The notes under the pieces are model-generated. The model was not told the origin of the DNA, searched no databases, and worked only from the letters and a program-made list of their open reading frames with translations. From positions 506,205-570,204 of the forward strand of contig JAXIVH010000107.1 of NCBI GenBank assembly GCA_036785325.1: DNA of 64,000 nucleotides, written 5' to 3'. Both the position numbers and the translations under genes were made by a program. Origin of the DNA: Urophycis tenuis (lineage: Eukaryota; Chordata; Actinopteri; Gadiformes; Phycidae). Position 1 is the stretch's first letter. Every line of letters starts with the position of its first letter. Of the stretch, positions 47,583 to 59,200 are shown piece by piece.

Positions 47583-49280
47583 CTAACATTTTTCAGGCCT
47601 TAGCTTCACCCCATGCTTCTGTAGGGCCTGAAGGGCTTTGCGGACCCCTTCCACATGACCGTCAAATGTTTTTGCGTAACAAAGGACATCATCGAGGTAT
47701 GGGATACAGCAGTCGTCTCGCAAGTCGCCTAGCATCTCCTCCATACTCCGCTGAAAGGCCGCAGGGGCGTTTGACAGGCCGAACGGGATCCTCACCCATT
47801 CATACAGCCCCCAGGGTGTAATGAAAGCAGTAGCAGGTCTGGAATCTTCAGCGATAAAGCCTTGATGAAAGGCCTTGCCCTGGTCAAGGATGCTGAACCA
47901 GGAAAAGCCACCAAGTGTGTCAGTCAGGTCTTGTATTCTAGGTAGCGGATGTCGATCGGGGATGGTCTTCTGGTTCAATAGACGATAATCTACGCAGAGG
48001 CGAAGGGTGCCGTCTTTCTTACGGACGCAAACCACTGGAGACGCATAGGAAGACTTTGACTTCACAATCCAGCCTTTCATCAACAGGTCTTGTATATACT
48101 CCTTCACCTCTTGAAAAAGTGGTTTGGGGACTGATGAATATGCTCTCTGCACTGGGATATCATCCTTGAGTGTGATCGACATCTGTAAGCTAGGGATACA
48201 TCCAATATCATGGCTGTCTTTGGCAAAGGCAGATGATTCTTCCCACAACATCGTTTTGACTTTTTGTTGTTCTTCTTCCTTAAGATGGCTAAGGTCCACC
48301 GGAGGCTGCCATAAAGTTGGACTGGATTTAGCGGCTGATGTTGATGCTGCACTAACCACTGTTCTTGGCTTAGCCCTCTCATGTGGATCTGTCTCAATCA
48401 CCTTTGCCACAGTCTGTACACTACCCAGGGCCGTCTTCCTTGGTATAGTGACAGGGTGTTTCATGTTATTTTTCACTGGTATTGTGACATAAGGTCTCTT
48501 TAAGGCATTCTTTATCTCCAGCAGGCCATCGTCAATCTCTAATTCTGTCAAGTGTGCATTCATTTCATTGGGTTCAAACAACAGGATAGTGTCTGATGAA
48601 TCTACACAAGGTGGGACCTGGCACCTAACCCAAGCTACTTGTCCTGCTTGAATAACAGTGTTATAAGCACCAGTTCTTAGGCGTCCATGATGCACAAATG
48701 ACTTGTCAGCTTGGATGAAGTTCACCAGCAGTTCAGCCTTTTCAGTAGGTATTGATATTGCTTCAGAGAGAAGATTGGCAATAGCTGGCACAAGTTCTGC
48801 TGGACTACTTTGAACAACTTCCTCAAGAATGTTAAATCCTAATATTGGCTGCTCAAGCTTGATGTTGCAGATGAGAAAAGGCATGGTGATAGGCTGGCCA
48901 AAACTGCCATTTCCACTCAAGTTGACTGTGATGAGGATCCAGCCATCGAAAGGGAGTATGTCGCCATTCACTGCATGCACTTCTAACTCTTCTTTATCAT
49001 CAAATATTTCACTGAGTGGCTTGGTTGGTATGCTTGGTAAGTATTGTTCCTTCCAGCCCCTGTCAATCATGCTTACTTGAGCTCCAGTATCTAGTAAGGC
49101 ATTGACTGTCGAGCCACTAAGGTTGCATTTCACTAAAGCTTTAGCGCCTATAAACTTGGCCATGCGCCTACTCATTTGAGTGGGTATGGAAAGAGCGTTG
49201 TGAGGAGCTATTGGCCCCTTGTGATCTTTTTGTCTTTGTTTCACTCCATTTTGTTTATCATTCAAATTCTCGAAATTCAC
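47583..49280 (-). pseudogene. pol: protease and reverse transcriptase
   Basis: 565-residue open frame. The aspartic protease motif LLDTGAQVSMI is at about 49070-49105. The RT has CVDYRLLNQKTIPDRHPLP, FSILDQGKAFHQ (first catalytic Asp), FGLSNAPAAFQRSM and YLDDVLCY (the two catalytic Asp residues). A TAG directly after LRPEKC ends the frame, although the homologous sequence (LFRQEVRYVGRLVSAEGV) continues beyond it. Confidence 0.85.
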
Positions 49281-49332
49281 TGTGTTACAATGAGCAGCAT
49301 GGTGTGGATGCGGTTGGGACTGAACCTGCTTG

Positions 49333-49865
49333 TCACTGCTTGTCCCCTGGCAGGGACCGGCTCCAGTTTTCCTGACGTTTGGGTCTCTTTAGACATCCTA
49401 CGGCCCTGTGGCCTTCTTCACCACAGTGAAAACAATGAGTGCAACCTGAGCGATTCAGCTCAAGACACTTGGCACAGCTGTAAGATTTGCTTTTCTTTTG
49501 GTCTACTTTGACTTGGCAATGGTGGCAGGATTCTGCTTTGACCTGCACCGGCTGCTGGATTAGTTCAACTTTATTCATCAGTTTCTCTATTTTGTCATTT
49601 AACTGTTGGAGTGCATCGGGCTTGGGCTTTTTACCTGACATATCTTTCCTTGCACTACTGTCATGTGCTGCTGCAACGTCCAGCTGCGTGCTATGCACAT
49701 TTCCTGTCGTGTGACAGCTCCTAGACGTCTTTGCCGTTCATTTTCAGTGTTTGTTATCTTCATCATTTGTTTTAGGATTGTCTCATCAGACACATTGCTG
49801 TCTGAGAGCAGTGGTTTCAGTTCTCTTTGCCCCCTGCTGGTATGGAACGAGTACAACAAGTCCAT
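49333..49865 (-). pseudogene. gag 3' part with CCHC zinc knuckle
   Basis: Two overlapping frames. 49599-49865 starts at an ATG (49865) and contains SDETILKQMMKITNTENERQ, the end of a capsid-like region. 49333-49698 contains the zinc knuckle CFHCGEEGHRAVGC (CX2CX4HX4C) preceded by a second Cys-rich motif, CAKCLELNRSGC. The bulk of gag is missing, and the ATG directly follows a possible acceptor (TTTGTAAG). Confidence 0.62.
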
Positions 49866-50189
49866 CTTACAAAGGAAATCACCCTTTTTAAATGATTACA
49901 ATTTAGATGTATTTTCAGCAACACTTGTTACTCCAAAATAAAACTTGTATTCACAGAAAAATACATTTGAAATAAATTACAATTCACAAAACAAAGGTAA
50001 CATTTTTGTGGACGTCACATACGAGCAGACGAAGGAGCATCTCTCTCACGTGTGTTTTCAGTTCCAAAGCATAGGTATGTCTATAATGCGAGGGGGAAAG
50101 TTAATCCATTAATTATGTCCTTTGAATTCATTCAGTGCTCACCCTCTCTCGCGCGCTGCCATTTCTCCGTGCCGTCGCTCTCTCTCTTT
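49866..50189. other. Spacer upstream of the Gypsy remnant
   Basis: No gene or LTR recognised; AT-rich with a pyrimidine-rich end. Confidence 0.4.
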
Positions 50190-50236
50190 TTTTTTAAAAT
50201 CCTTTTCACTTATTCACACTTGTACACTTACAAGGG
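50190..50236 (+). repeat. Inverted partner of 38944-38985
   Basis: A 39-bp segment (AAATCCTTTTCACTTATTCA followed by CACTTGTACACTTACAAGG) is perfectly inverted at about 38944-38982. In both places it adjoins T-rich or A-rich sequence, as in retroposon tails. Confidence 0.8.
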
Positions 50237-50261
50237 GGACTTATTACATGTATTATTATTA

Positions 50262-50598
50262 TTAGTGCACGGGGCAAACGCACCGAGCACTGGCCCTACA
50301 GCAAAGCTGTGGAGCCAGTGCTCGGGGCGAAGCCCCGAGCACTATTGTTATCCTGTGGATTTTTTCTTCTTCTTATTAGTGCACGGGGCAAACGCACCGA
50401 GCACTGGCCCTACAGCAAAGCTGTGGAGCCAGTGCTCGGGGCGAAGCCCCGAGCACTATTGTTATCCTGTGGATTTTTTCTTTTTATTAGTGCACGGGGC
50501 AAACGCACCGAGCACTGGCCCTACAGCAAAGCTGTGGAGCCAGTGCTCGGGGCGAAGCCCCGAGCACTATTGTTCTCCTGTGGATTTTTTCTTATATT
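50262..50598 (+). repeat. Three tandem 111-114-bp hairpin repeats
   Basis: Units start at 50265, 50379 and 50490 (GTGCACGGGGCAAACGCACC). Each contains the perfect stem GTGCTCGGGGC-GAA-GCCCCGAGCAC and a larger partial stem, GAGCACTGG...CCAGTGCTC. The long open frame across them is a by-product of the repeat. Confidence 0.93.
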
Positions 50599-50645
50599 TA
50601 TTCTTATATTTATTATTCCTCTTCCTCGCGTTTTTTGATGCGAAA

Positions 50646-50674
50646 CTAGTCCTACAACTCGAAGAGTTGTAGGA
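50646..50674 (+). repeat. Isolated perfect hairpin with GAA loop
   Basis: GTCCTACAACTC-GAA-GAGTTGTAGGAC, a 12-bp perfect stem with the same loop as the three repeats just upstream. Confidence 0.9.
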
Positions 50675-51560
50675 CAAATGATATATCAAAATGTGCGTCT
50701 TCATCGGGATCGGTGTGCTATTACTTTTCTTAAAATAATATTAATTTTTCACGACGTTATTTGCAAAAAACTGTCAATATTTTCCCATAGAGAATGCATG
50801 GGAGGAGGTAAAAAAATAAAGACTTTTGGTGCTGTCTGCTGCTCCTGCATACTTTCACCTAGAGACTCCATTTCAACTTTAAACAGTAGACACAAGTCTT
50901 GTGTATTTGATGTATATTTCCATGTTTTGATAGGTCATATACTTTTTGATCAATCACTGTCCAATGACCATGATCATTTTTGGAGAAATGATGAGATTAC
51001 AATGGGTGTGTATTGCGTGCCCTTATTAGGGTTAGAGTGTAGCTAGAGGTGGAGAGAGACCCAGAAAACTAAAAAAAAAATCTCTCTCCACGCTGCTCCT
51101 GGCCACAGTTTACAATGTACACACGTAATTTTTTCCTACTTTGTAGACATACGTGTTCTGTCTCTCACAATGTGCTCAAAAAATCGGAGCGATTTACAGA
51201 ATTCGAATTAGCAGCCTCTAAGTGCGGTCAGTCTGTGTCTGCGCCTCATTGACTCCAATACAAATATTTTCAGAGAAAAGCAGAACGGACCCCTGTTTTA
51301 AACTTGCAAGTGTCTCCGAAATATTTACTCTAGAAACATTGTAGAAGCACCAAATCGTTCGGGAAGTCCTAACGGCGATGATGGTCTTGCTGTTTTTCTG
51401 GTAGGAGCTACCGTTTTGTCAGAATAAGCCCAAATGTGAGACCAGTGCCGAGGCAGAAAATGCCTTTTTTCCCCATCGCGCGTGCTTGCGTGTGTGGGTG
51501 CTGGCGTCTGTGTGTGCGGGCGTGCGTGTGTGTGCGGGTATGCGCGTCGCGTCCCCTGTG
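50675..51560. other. Non-coding stretch upstream of the Helitron promoter
   Basis: No gene recognised. AT-rich at first, GC- and GT-rich near 51478-51560. Confidence 0.4.
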
Positions 51561-51564
51561 ATAT

Positions 51565-51767
51565 AAGAAGACTCCTATTGGTCATTTTAACTGGCGCGAA
51601 TGTTCTCGGGCTGTTGTTAGGCAGACCCAACAGATACCCCTCGTTTGATTTGACGGCGGATACAAGAGGACTCCTATTGGTCATTTTCAGTCGCCTGACT
51701 TCGGTGTTTGGCCAGGTCATATAAAAGCCCCTCCCCGAGCTGCTCTTCCCCTTTGATCGCATCAGAG
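51565..51767 (+). promoter_or_regulatory. CCAAT/TATA promoter and first non-coding exon (probable Helitron promoter)
   Basis: Two copies of a 25-bp block containing CTCCTATTGGTCATTTT lie 99 bp apart, each with an inverted CCAAT box (ATTGG at 51577-51581 and 51676-51680). TATAAAA follows at 51720-51726. About 40 bp downstream CAGAG|GTAAGA (51768) is a strong splice donor. The likely partner is the acceptor TATTGCAG|A at 52815, or CCAGCAG|G just before the ATG at 53130. This arrangement is that of a pol II promoter with a short untranslated exon; assignment to the Helitron gene is by position and strand. Confidence 0.58.
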
Positions 51768-51773
51768 GTAAGA

Positions 51774-52176
51774 TATACTTCTTACAACACATCAGTTGTA
51801 CACATTCGTGAGATTAAGCTTGACTTTGTTACTCGTCGTGTTTTGGCTATAACCACCTAAAAACATATTCAAATATGTACAGTTGTTGTCTTAAATGGCA
51901 ATCATTTGAACGGCGGGAAAATGTGCCACAATAGGGAATAGGAAATGCGCGAGATGAAAATGTAATGGCGGTCTGATAATAAAGACGTGTAAATAAACAT
52001 TTCCATTGTAAAAATTGAAGTCCAAAACTGTCATTTTAATTAATAACATTGAGTGACTCGGGCTCTGTATCGATCGCGCGCAGCACCTTTACACACACAA
52101 ACAGCGCTGCTCGGCTATTCAACATCACGGCCACACCGCTGCCGCCATCGCTGCTGCTGCTGGGAGAACTGGTGGT
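51774..52176 (+). other. Probable first intron, no feature seen
   Basis: Between the promoter exon and the dispersed repeat. No open frame of note. Confidence 0.35.
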
Positions 52177-52414
52177 AGACGCGATGTCTGGATTATGTTC
52201 ACGCACAAAGTTCTAATACTTTTCATTGGATAATGTGATTCAGATAGGTGATGATCGTGTCTACCTGCTGAATGTAACCGCTGTGAAACAGTCAGGAAAT
52301 AACGTTTTATTTCTCTGATTAATAACAGCTTTATCGAGACCGGCGCTCGCTCTCTGTTGTTACTCTGTCTCTCTACCAAAGTGCTCTCTCTCTCTCCGTC
52401 TCTCTCGCCATCGG
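52177..52414 (+). repeat. Dispersed repeat, copy B (matches 25269-25514)
   Basis: Same orientation as copy A, with small indels. It lies within the presumed 5' intron of the Helitron gene. Confidence 0.85.
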
Positions 52415-53129
52415 TGTTTTAAGATGGCGGTACGAGATAAAACAGTGATTTAAGATGCGATTTTGAATAGGAAATGTCTTAAATTAAACTGGTTCATTAA
52501 TGGCTTAATGGTTTTGTTAATGCAGTGTGGTGTATTTGAAGACTGACTCATGGCTTCTTTTTTATTTTTCTTTAAAAAAAAAAACATTTTAGACGTGTTC
52601 TTTCGCAATTAATGAATTATTAATTCATAACTGGCCAACCAAGTATATCAGATTTAAAAATGGATCTTAGTGTGGTAAAATAATGCTGTTGTAAGAAATA
52701 TGGTGCATGTTTATACGTCACTACTAGCACATTTGCTGAAGTTAGGTGCACAGCATGAAAATTAAATATGTCCAAGATGTGTTCATAATGCCTTTAGCTT
52801 GTTTCTTATTGCAGATTCTCTTTGGTCACGGTCAGACATTCACAAAGCTGATTTTGAAGATTGATCATCGTCATCACCGTTCCTGGATCTTCATCTAACC
52901 ATCACACACCTTTCTCAACAGCTCATCTCTACTGTATTCTTCCTGTTTACATATTAACACTAACATTAACATTATATTGTAGTTGTAACATTAACATTAT
53001 AAGATTGCCAGTAGGTTACTTTACATTACATTAAATTAGATTTGGGGTAAGTAGGTATTTCAGGTTGGGTCAGGGTTAGATTAGATTTGATTAGGGTTAG
53101 GGTTTTGTTAGGAAGTTGTCTCCAGCAGG

Positions 53130-53264
53130 ATGCCGAGGAAGGGGAAGCGTGCGCAAGCGGCAAAGCAGCGGTGGAGGAAGATCCACCAGGAACAGGAGTC
53201 CCCCCCAGCCACCGGGTCCAGGACCATCGAGACCCAACCCCCATGCTCCCGATCTCCAGTTAGT
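53130..53264 (+). CDS. Helitron coding exon 1
   Basis: The ATG in CAGGATGCCG opens 45 codons starting MPRKGKRAQAAKQRW, a basic N-terminus. It ends at AGT|GTATGT in phase 0. Chosen because the next exons keep phase 0 without stops. Beyond the donor the frame runs into a CA microsatellite, which supports splicing here. Confidence 0.6.
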
Positions 53265-56200
53265 GTATGTTCAACTGTACAACTGACACACACACACACA
53301 CACACACACAGAAACTTGTTTTGAACAACAAACTGAACTGAGACATAGGAAGACTGTCCACACTGTCTGAGGTTTAATGTCTTAATGAGGTCAATGCGTT
53401 ACTAAGGCTGTCATTTGTAACATCCACATGGATATTAAAATCACCTACAATAATTATTTTATCTGATTTAAGAACAAAAACAATGTGTTTGACCAATCAA
53501 ACCTTAGAAATTACACATGGCACTCACTGGATATGTATGAACATTGAGAATGACAGTAGCTGAGTTCATTAAAAAACTAGGACAGATAATTAATAGACTC
53601 TATTGGCATCAATTATCATTGCTACAGTTATATTGATTTTTTTTTTTTTTTTTTGTGAAGTCTTTGCCAGTGTCCCCGCTGAGACCGCCCTGGAGCGAGG
53701 AAAGGCACCCCTTGGGCACCCGACCTCCTGTGAACGATGTATGTTACCTTCTGCTCTGTATGCTATGTTTTTTACCTGAGTTGTGTCTACATTATCCATT
53801 ATCCACACTGTCTAGAGTGTAATGTTTTTTGTCATCTATCAACAGCTCGTTGGATCCCCCCCAACCAGATTGTCCTTGAGTTCGGGTGATGCAGCAACCC
53901 CCTGCTGTTTACCGGCTGCAAAGGTAAATTTCACTCCACCTGAATAAATTGTAGTGTTTCATTAAAGTCTTTAGTTTCACTGAATGTGTTCTAATGTGTT
54001 CTCAGAAGGCCAAGCTCAAGACACCTTCCGCAATCACGACATCCTGGACCATTACAGATGCAGGTTGCGATCCTCCCTCCCCAGCTACGGTATTTTCTTC
54101 CCTCTCAAATCCACACACAAAATGTACAATGAACTACATCTGAAACAAACTATGGCCCATGTTATATCTCTGAAACCATTATCTTTCTACATTTCACAAA
54201 TGCCATTGAGTAATTCAAATTGATTTGGTAAACTTTTTTATATGACCGTAGTCCATTATTTTTTCTTGGTATTGGTATTATCTAGGGGTGAACGATAATT
54301 ATCGTGTTATATTATATTATATTATTACGTCATTCCAATAAGTCCGATATGACGAATAGCTCTGATAACATTATAATATAATAGTATTTATAATGTATAA
54401 TAGTAGTATAATAGTATTTATAATGTAAGCGTGGCAGCGCCCCACTTCCACTGGGACACCTGAATGGCTTGCAGTGAATGCTGTGTTCAAGTGACGTTGG
54501 CATAATCAGAAAAACTCTTTCTGCCTCATGTCAGAAAACAACTTGTTACTCGGTCATAATTTTGGTACTTGCTGACTTGAATTGATATCCACAGTATTTC
54601 TACACATGTTATACATAAACAATAGAAACATGAACTTAAAAAGGCCGAAAGAATGACTAGCAAACGTGACAATGGGGAATATCTGTCACGCTGTGAATGA
54701 AGCACAGCGTGCTTATGTTTGAAAACAGACAACATGGCGTCGATTGTGTGAGACTTTTTCAAAGTTTCTGAAGAAGACGGGCAAATTGTTATTTTTAACA
54801 ACTGTTAAAAGTAGCACTTGCTTAATACTTCAAAACTGGTAAGGCACCTGAAACATAGAAAGCATATGAGGACGCCCGAGCTGCAAAAGACGCTAGCAAC
54901 TTAAAGCCAGCCACAAAGAAGATACTGGGACTTGCACATCAGTGTATTTGCATCAGTTCAAGGGGCCTTCATTTTTGGAAAAAATAAAAATCTATTAAAA
55001 GAGTGAAAAGTGTTTTTGTACCACAACCGTTTTAAAGTGTTTTTGTACCACAACCGTTGTAGCATTGTTTAGGCTTAAAATTCCGGCCATTAGCTGTTAC
55101 CGGCCATTAGCTGGTTACTTCGAGTGCAGTGGGCAGGTCCTCAGCTGGGTAACCACCGCATCTCCTCCAAAATATGGAAAGTGCACTCCCGCTGAAATCC
55201 AAGATGGCGCAGTTCAAATGCCTGTAGTAGGATCACAAAACAGACTACACGAAACCAATGTGTGATGTCACGGGTGCTACGTCCATTCTTTTTAAAGTCT
55301 ATGGGTGCAGTGCGATGCAGCTGTGTTTCTCAGCAGAGACCTTTCTACTGCAGACATTATAACTCTAATCCTGCATTATTTATAATACTAGCACTACAAT
55401 AATAATCATATGTGAAACAGAGTAATGCTAATGGTAGCAATCCTTTTATAACATAATTTCAGGTTCAAGCCAGGACAGAGCAGCATGTTGAAAGAGTGAG
55501 GGCCAGTCATAGTCAGAATGACGGGAGATACAAAACATTCTCCAGAAATCACCAGTGCACCTGCATGTCCCTGACTTTCCTGGCTTACCAGAATGAGGGC
55601 AGTCAATTCAACACGACTACACTCGACAAAGTAATGGCACAGGGAGACTCCCTCTATGCTGGAATTAAACAGCAGCTAATTCTGGACAAAAAATTCCAAG
55701 GAAACCACCTGACATTAGAGGAAATGCCAAAACAGGTGCTGACAGACACAAATATGTACAATGTCAAAATGTCTTTTGCCAGACTAGGCCCCCTTAAAGC
55801 CCAAGCACCCAGCCCAGGAAGTGAGCAGTGGGGGCAGTCCCTTGCCACACAGCTAGAGTGTCTGTCGGCAGAGGTCAGCCAAGCTTTGATCATGGTAACT
55901 CCAGAGTGCATTGCAGTTTTCCGTGACAACTCGGGGAGGTATGGAGTCTTTGATTCACACACAAGAAATGCAGCAGGCTTACCACATCACTACGGAACTG
56001 CAATCATGATGACCTTCTCTGAGCTCAGTGACCTGGCTGACCATCTGCACAAACTGTTTAAATATCGCGGAGCTCATGCCAGCTATGAGTTTGTGCCCAT
56101 TTCATTTGAAGCTGTCGGTTCCAGTGAACATTGTGGACAGTTAGCTCACCCAAACAAAGACACCCAGTCTGAAACTCTCCCCTGCACACCCCAAGCAGAG

Positions 56201-59200
56201 GTTCCGACAGCTGACAACAACTTTTCCTCAGCCCCACAAGTTGTCCCACAAACAGCAAGTATCTCCAAGCTGAATACACAGCGACGACAAAAAGCCAGAC
56301 GGAATGCAAGTGCCAGCAAAGACCAAAAAGCACCATTGTCTTGTGAACAAAAGAGGAAAAGTAGCACTGAACATAATAGAAAAAAGTATGCCAGCTGTCC
56401 AGAATTTAGAATGAAAAAAGTTGAGGCTGCGGAAACTATATATGCACAAAAAAGTAGTCATCAACAACGACTGTTGTCCTTTAAACGATATTATTTTGAT
56501 CCCCAAGTTCAAACTAAAAAGAAGGAACAAAACATCGTAAGATACAGGACAGATCCTGCTTTCCAAACCAAACACAAGAAAGCCATAACTGACCGGTACA
56601 GAACAGATCCTGCTTTCCAAACCAAACACAAGAAAGCCATAACTGACCGGTACAGAACAGATCCTGCTTTCCAAACCAAACAGAAGAAAGCCATAACTGA
56701 CCGGTACAGAACAGATCCTGCTTTCCAAACCAAACACAAGAAAGCAATAACTGACCGGTACAGAACAGATCCTGCTTTCCAAAGCAAACACAAGAAAGCC
56801 ATAAATGACCGGTACAGAACAGATCCTGCTTTCCAAAGCAAACAGAAGAAAGCCATAACTGACCGGTACAGAACAGATCCAGCTTACCGGAGCAGACTGA
56901 AAATGTGCATGAAAACACAATATGCATCCAGCCAGAGCTACAGGCAAAACAAAATGCAGTGTCTTAACTTAAGATATCTCAATGACCCAGAGTTTAGACA
57001 ATGTTGCATTCAACGCGTTAGCCAGAAAACCATAACCAAACTGGCCACTAATGCTGCATTTTGCATTCATCACAAGATACAAAAAGCAAATACAATTAGA
57101 AGAAAATACAGACACATTGTTACCCACCACCAGGAACCTTCCCAGCCCCTGATGGATCCTGTGATGGAAGCAGCCGTGGCGTCCTTCCGTGAAAATAATA
57201 GACATGGACCCACATATGTTTGTACAGTCTGTAACAGAACAATGTTCCCCAATCAGGTCAAGCTATGCAAAAGAGACAAATATAGCAAACACAATAAAAT
57301 GGCAGCAGCATGCTTGACAGGAAACTATGTTCATTTCTGTGATGATCACTGCACTTCCCCCTGCTCTGTTCCACAAGAAAGACTTCAGGAGTGGATCTGC
57401 CACACCTGTGACAACCACCTGAGCAGAGGCAGAATGTCATCCCTTGCAGTAGCAAACAATCTAGAGTTAGCACCCATCCCCCCAGAATTGGTTATACTCA
57501 ATGTGCTTGAAAGGCAGCTCATTGCTAAAATCCTGCCTTTTGCAAAAATAATCGCTCTGCCAAAAGGACAACAGAGGGCTGTACACGGAGCTGTTGTGTG
57601 TGTTCCATCAGAGATGGAAACAGTTGTAAACAGTCTCCCAAGGCCCAACACTGAAGCACAGCTACTGCAAGTAAAACTAAAAAGACGCATTAAATACAAA
57701 GGCCACCAGCACTTCTACACCGTCAACATGAAGAATGTGCTAGCTGGCCTGGCTAAACTCAAACATTTACATTCTGAGTATAAAAATGTGTCCATTGATG
57801 ACAGTGCCACTTATGACAGTGTACAAGATGAGTCAGCTGATGAAGAAGACTCACGGCACAACACTGCAGTTGCTGCGCAGCCAGAGCAGCACAGCACCCC
57901 AGAGCAGCACAGCAACACAGAAGTAAACTTGGAGGAAGCAGACCAAGAAAAAGAGGAGCTGAGACCTGGTCTGGCTCTGGACACATGCATGCAGCCCCCG
58001 GACATTGCACAGGAAATCCTTTCATATGGTGATGGAATTTTCAGTGTTGCACCCGCCCAAGGCAACAAACCAGTAGGTTTCTTCACCATACCAAAATTAG
58101 AAGCCATGGCCTTTCCTGTGCAGTTTCCAACAGGACAGAACACGTTGGATGAAGCTAGAAACATCAAACTGTCCCCCAGCATGTACTTTAATGCTAGGCT
58201 ATTTGCTGCAGATACACGGTTTGCCAGTGACCAAAGCTACCTTTTCTTTGCGCAGTTTGTCACAGAGACACACTTGGCCACCAGCAGTATGTCTATTCAA
58301 ATGCGCAAAGGAAAATCCAAAAGCAAGGATGGCCGCAGAGTTAACAACTTGATGCTGCAAGACAAAGAAGAGCTGGAGAGACTTATTATGGACAAGGATG
58401 CAACACGATTCATGCAACCACTCAGAGGCACTCCAGCTTATTGGGAGAAAACACTGAGAGATGTCCATGCAATGGTCAGGCAGATTGGCAAACCAACATT
58501 TTTCCTGACGTTCTCCGCTGCTGAGATGAGATGGCCTGAAGTCGTGGAGGTCATTAAAGCTCAGCAGGGTGAACTAGGGGACTTTTCAGAGCTCGACTGG
58601 AACGCCAAATGTGACATTCTGCGCAGCAACCCCATCACAGTTATGCGCATGTTTGAAAAAAGAGTAGACGCTCTGATGACCAGCCTCATCCTCTCACCAG
58701 CAAAGCCCATTTCTGAAGTAGAGGATTACTTTTACCGTGTGGAGTTTCAAGCCAGAGGAAGCCCACACATTCACATGCTGGTCTGGATCAAAAATGCACC
58801 CAAGTTTGAAGGCGATCTTGACAGCGATGTCGCCAAATTCATTGACCAGTACATTTCGTGCAAGATGCCTGACCCCAAAAGAGACCCAGAGCTTCACAAA
58901 ATTGTATCCGAGGTTCAGGTGCACAGCAGGAAACATTCAAAATCATGCAAAAAAGGTAATGTTTCCTGCAGATTTGGCTTCCCTAAACTGCCCATGAAAA
59001 AAACGATGATCACAAGGCCACCCACTGTAGACAGCAAATCAGTTGAAAACCCAGATCCAGCTGCACAATTGAAGGCACAGAAGAGACAGCTATCAAAAAT
59101 GCAAAAGGAAGCCAAGTCAAAGCTTCAGCCACTAAGAGAGTTGCTCATGCAACCAGACACCTCGTTCAGCAGCTTCTCAGACATGCTCCGCCAATGCAAG

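Larger units (their letters stand above)
44587..49865 (-). mobile_element. Gypsy-type LTR retrotransposon body, decayed; LTRs not found
   Basis: The minus-strand order gag zinc knuckle, protease, RT, RNase H, zinc-binding region, integrase core and GPY/F-type C-terminus is that of Ty3/Gypsy (Metaviridae-type) elements. The body carries an in-frame stop after RT, a frameshift at a G run near 47237-47244, stops before integrase and further slips at its end. The RNase H domain also lacks a catalytic Asp. No flanking direct repeats could be identified. Confidence 0.83.

Noticed and set aside
44587..49865. Intact Gypsy element or domesticated gag-pol gene
   Set aside because: Several stops and frameshifts, most of gag missing, a catalytic Asp lost and no LTRs found.
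50052..50672. 206-residue frame with three VHGANAPSTGP repeats
   Set aside because: Product of the three 111-114-bp hairpin repeats, whose length happens to keep a frame.
56228..56947. 239-residue minus-strand frame with repeated CLLWKAGSVLYRS
   Set aside because: Antisense of the 54-bp repeat in the Helitron gene.
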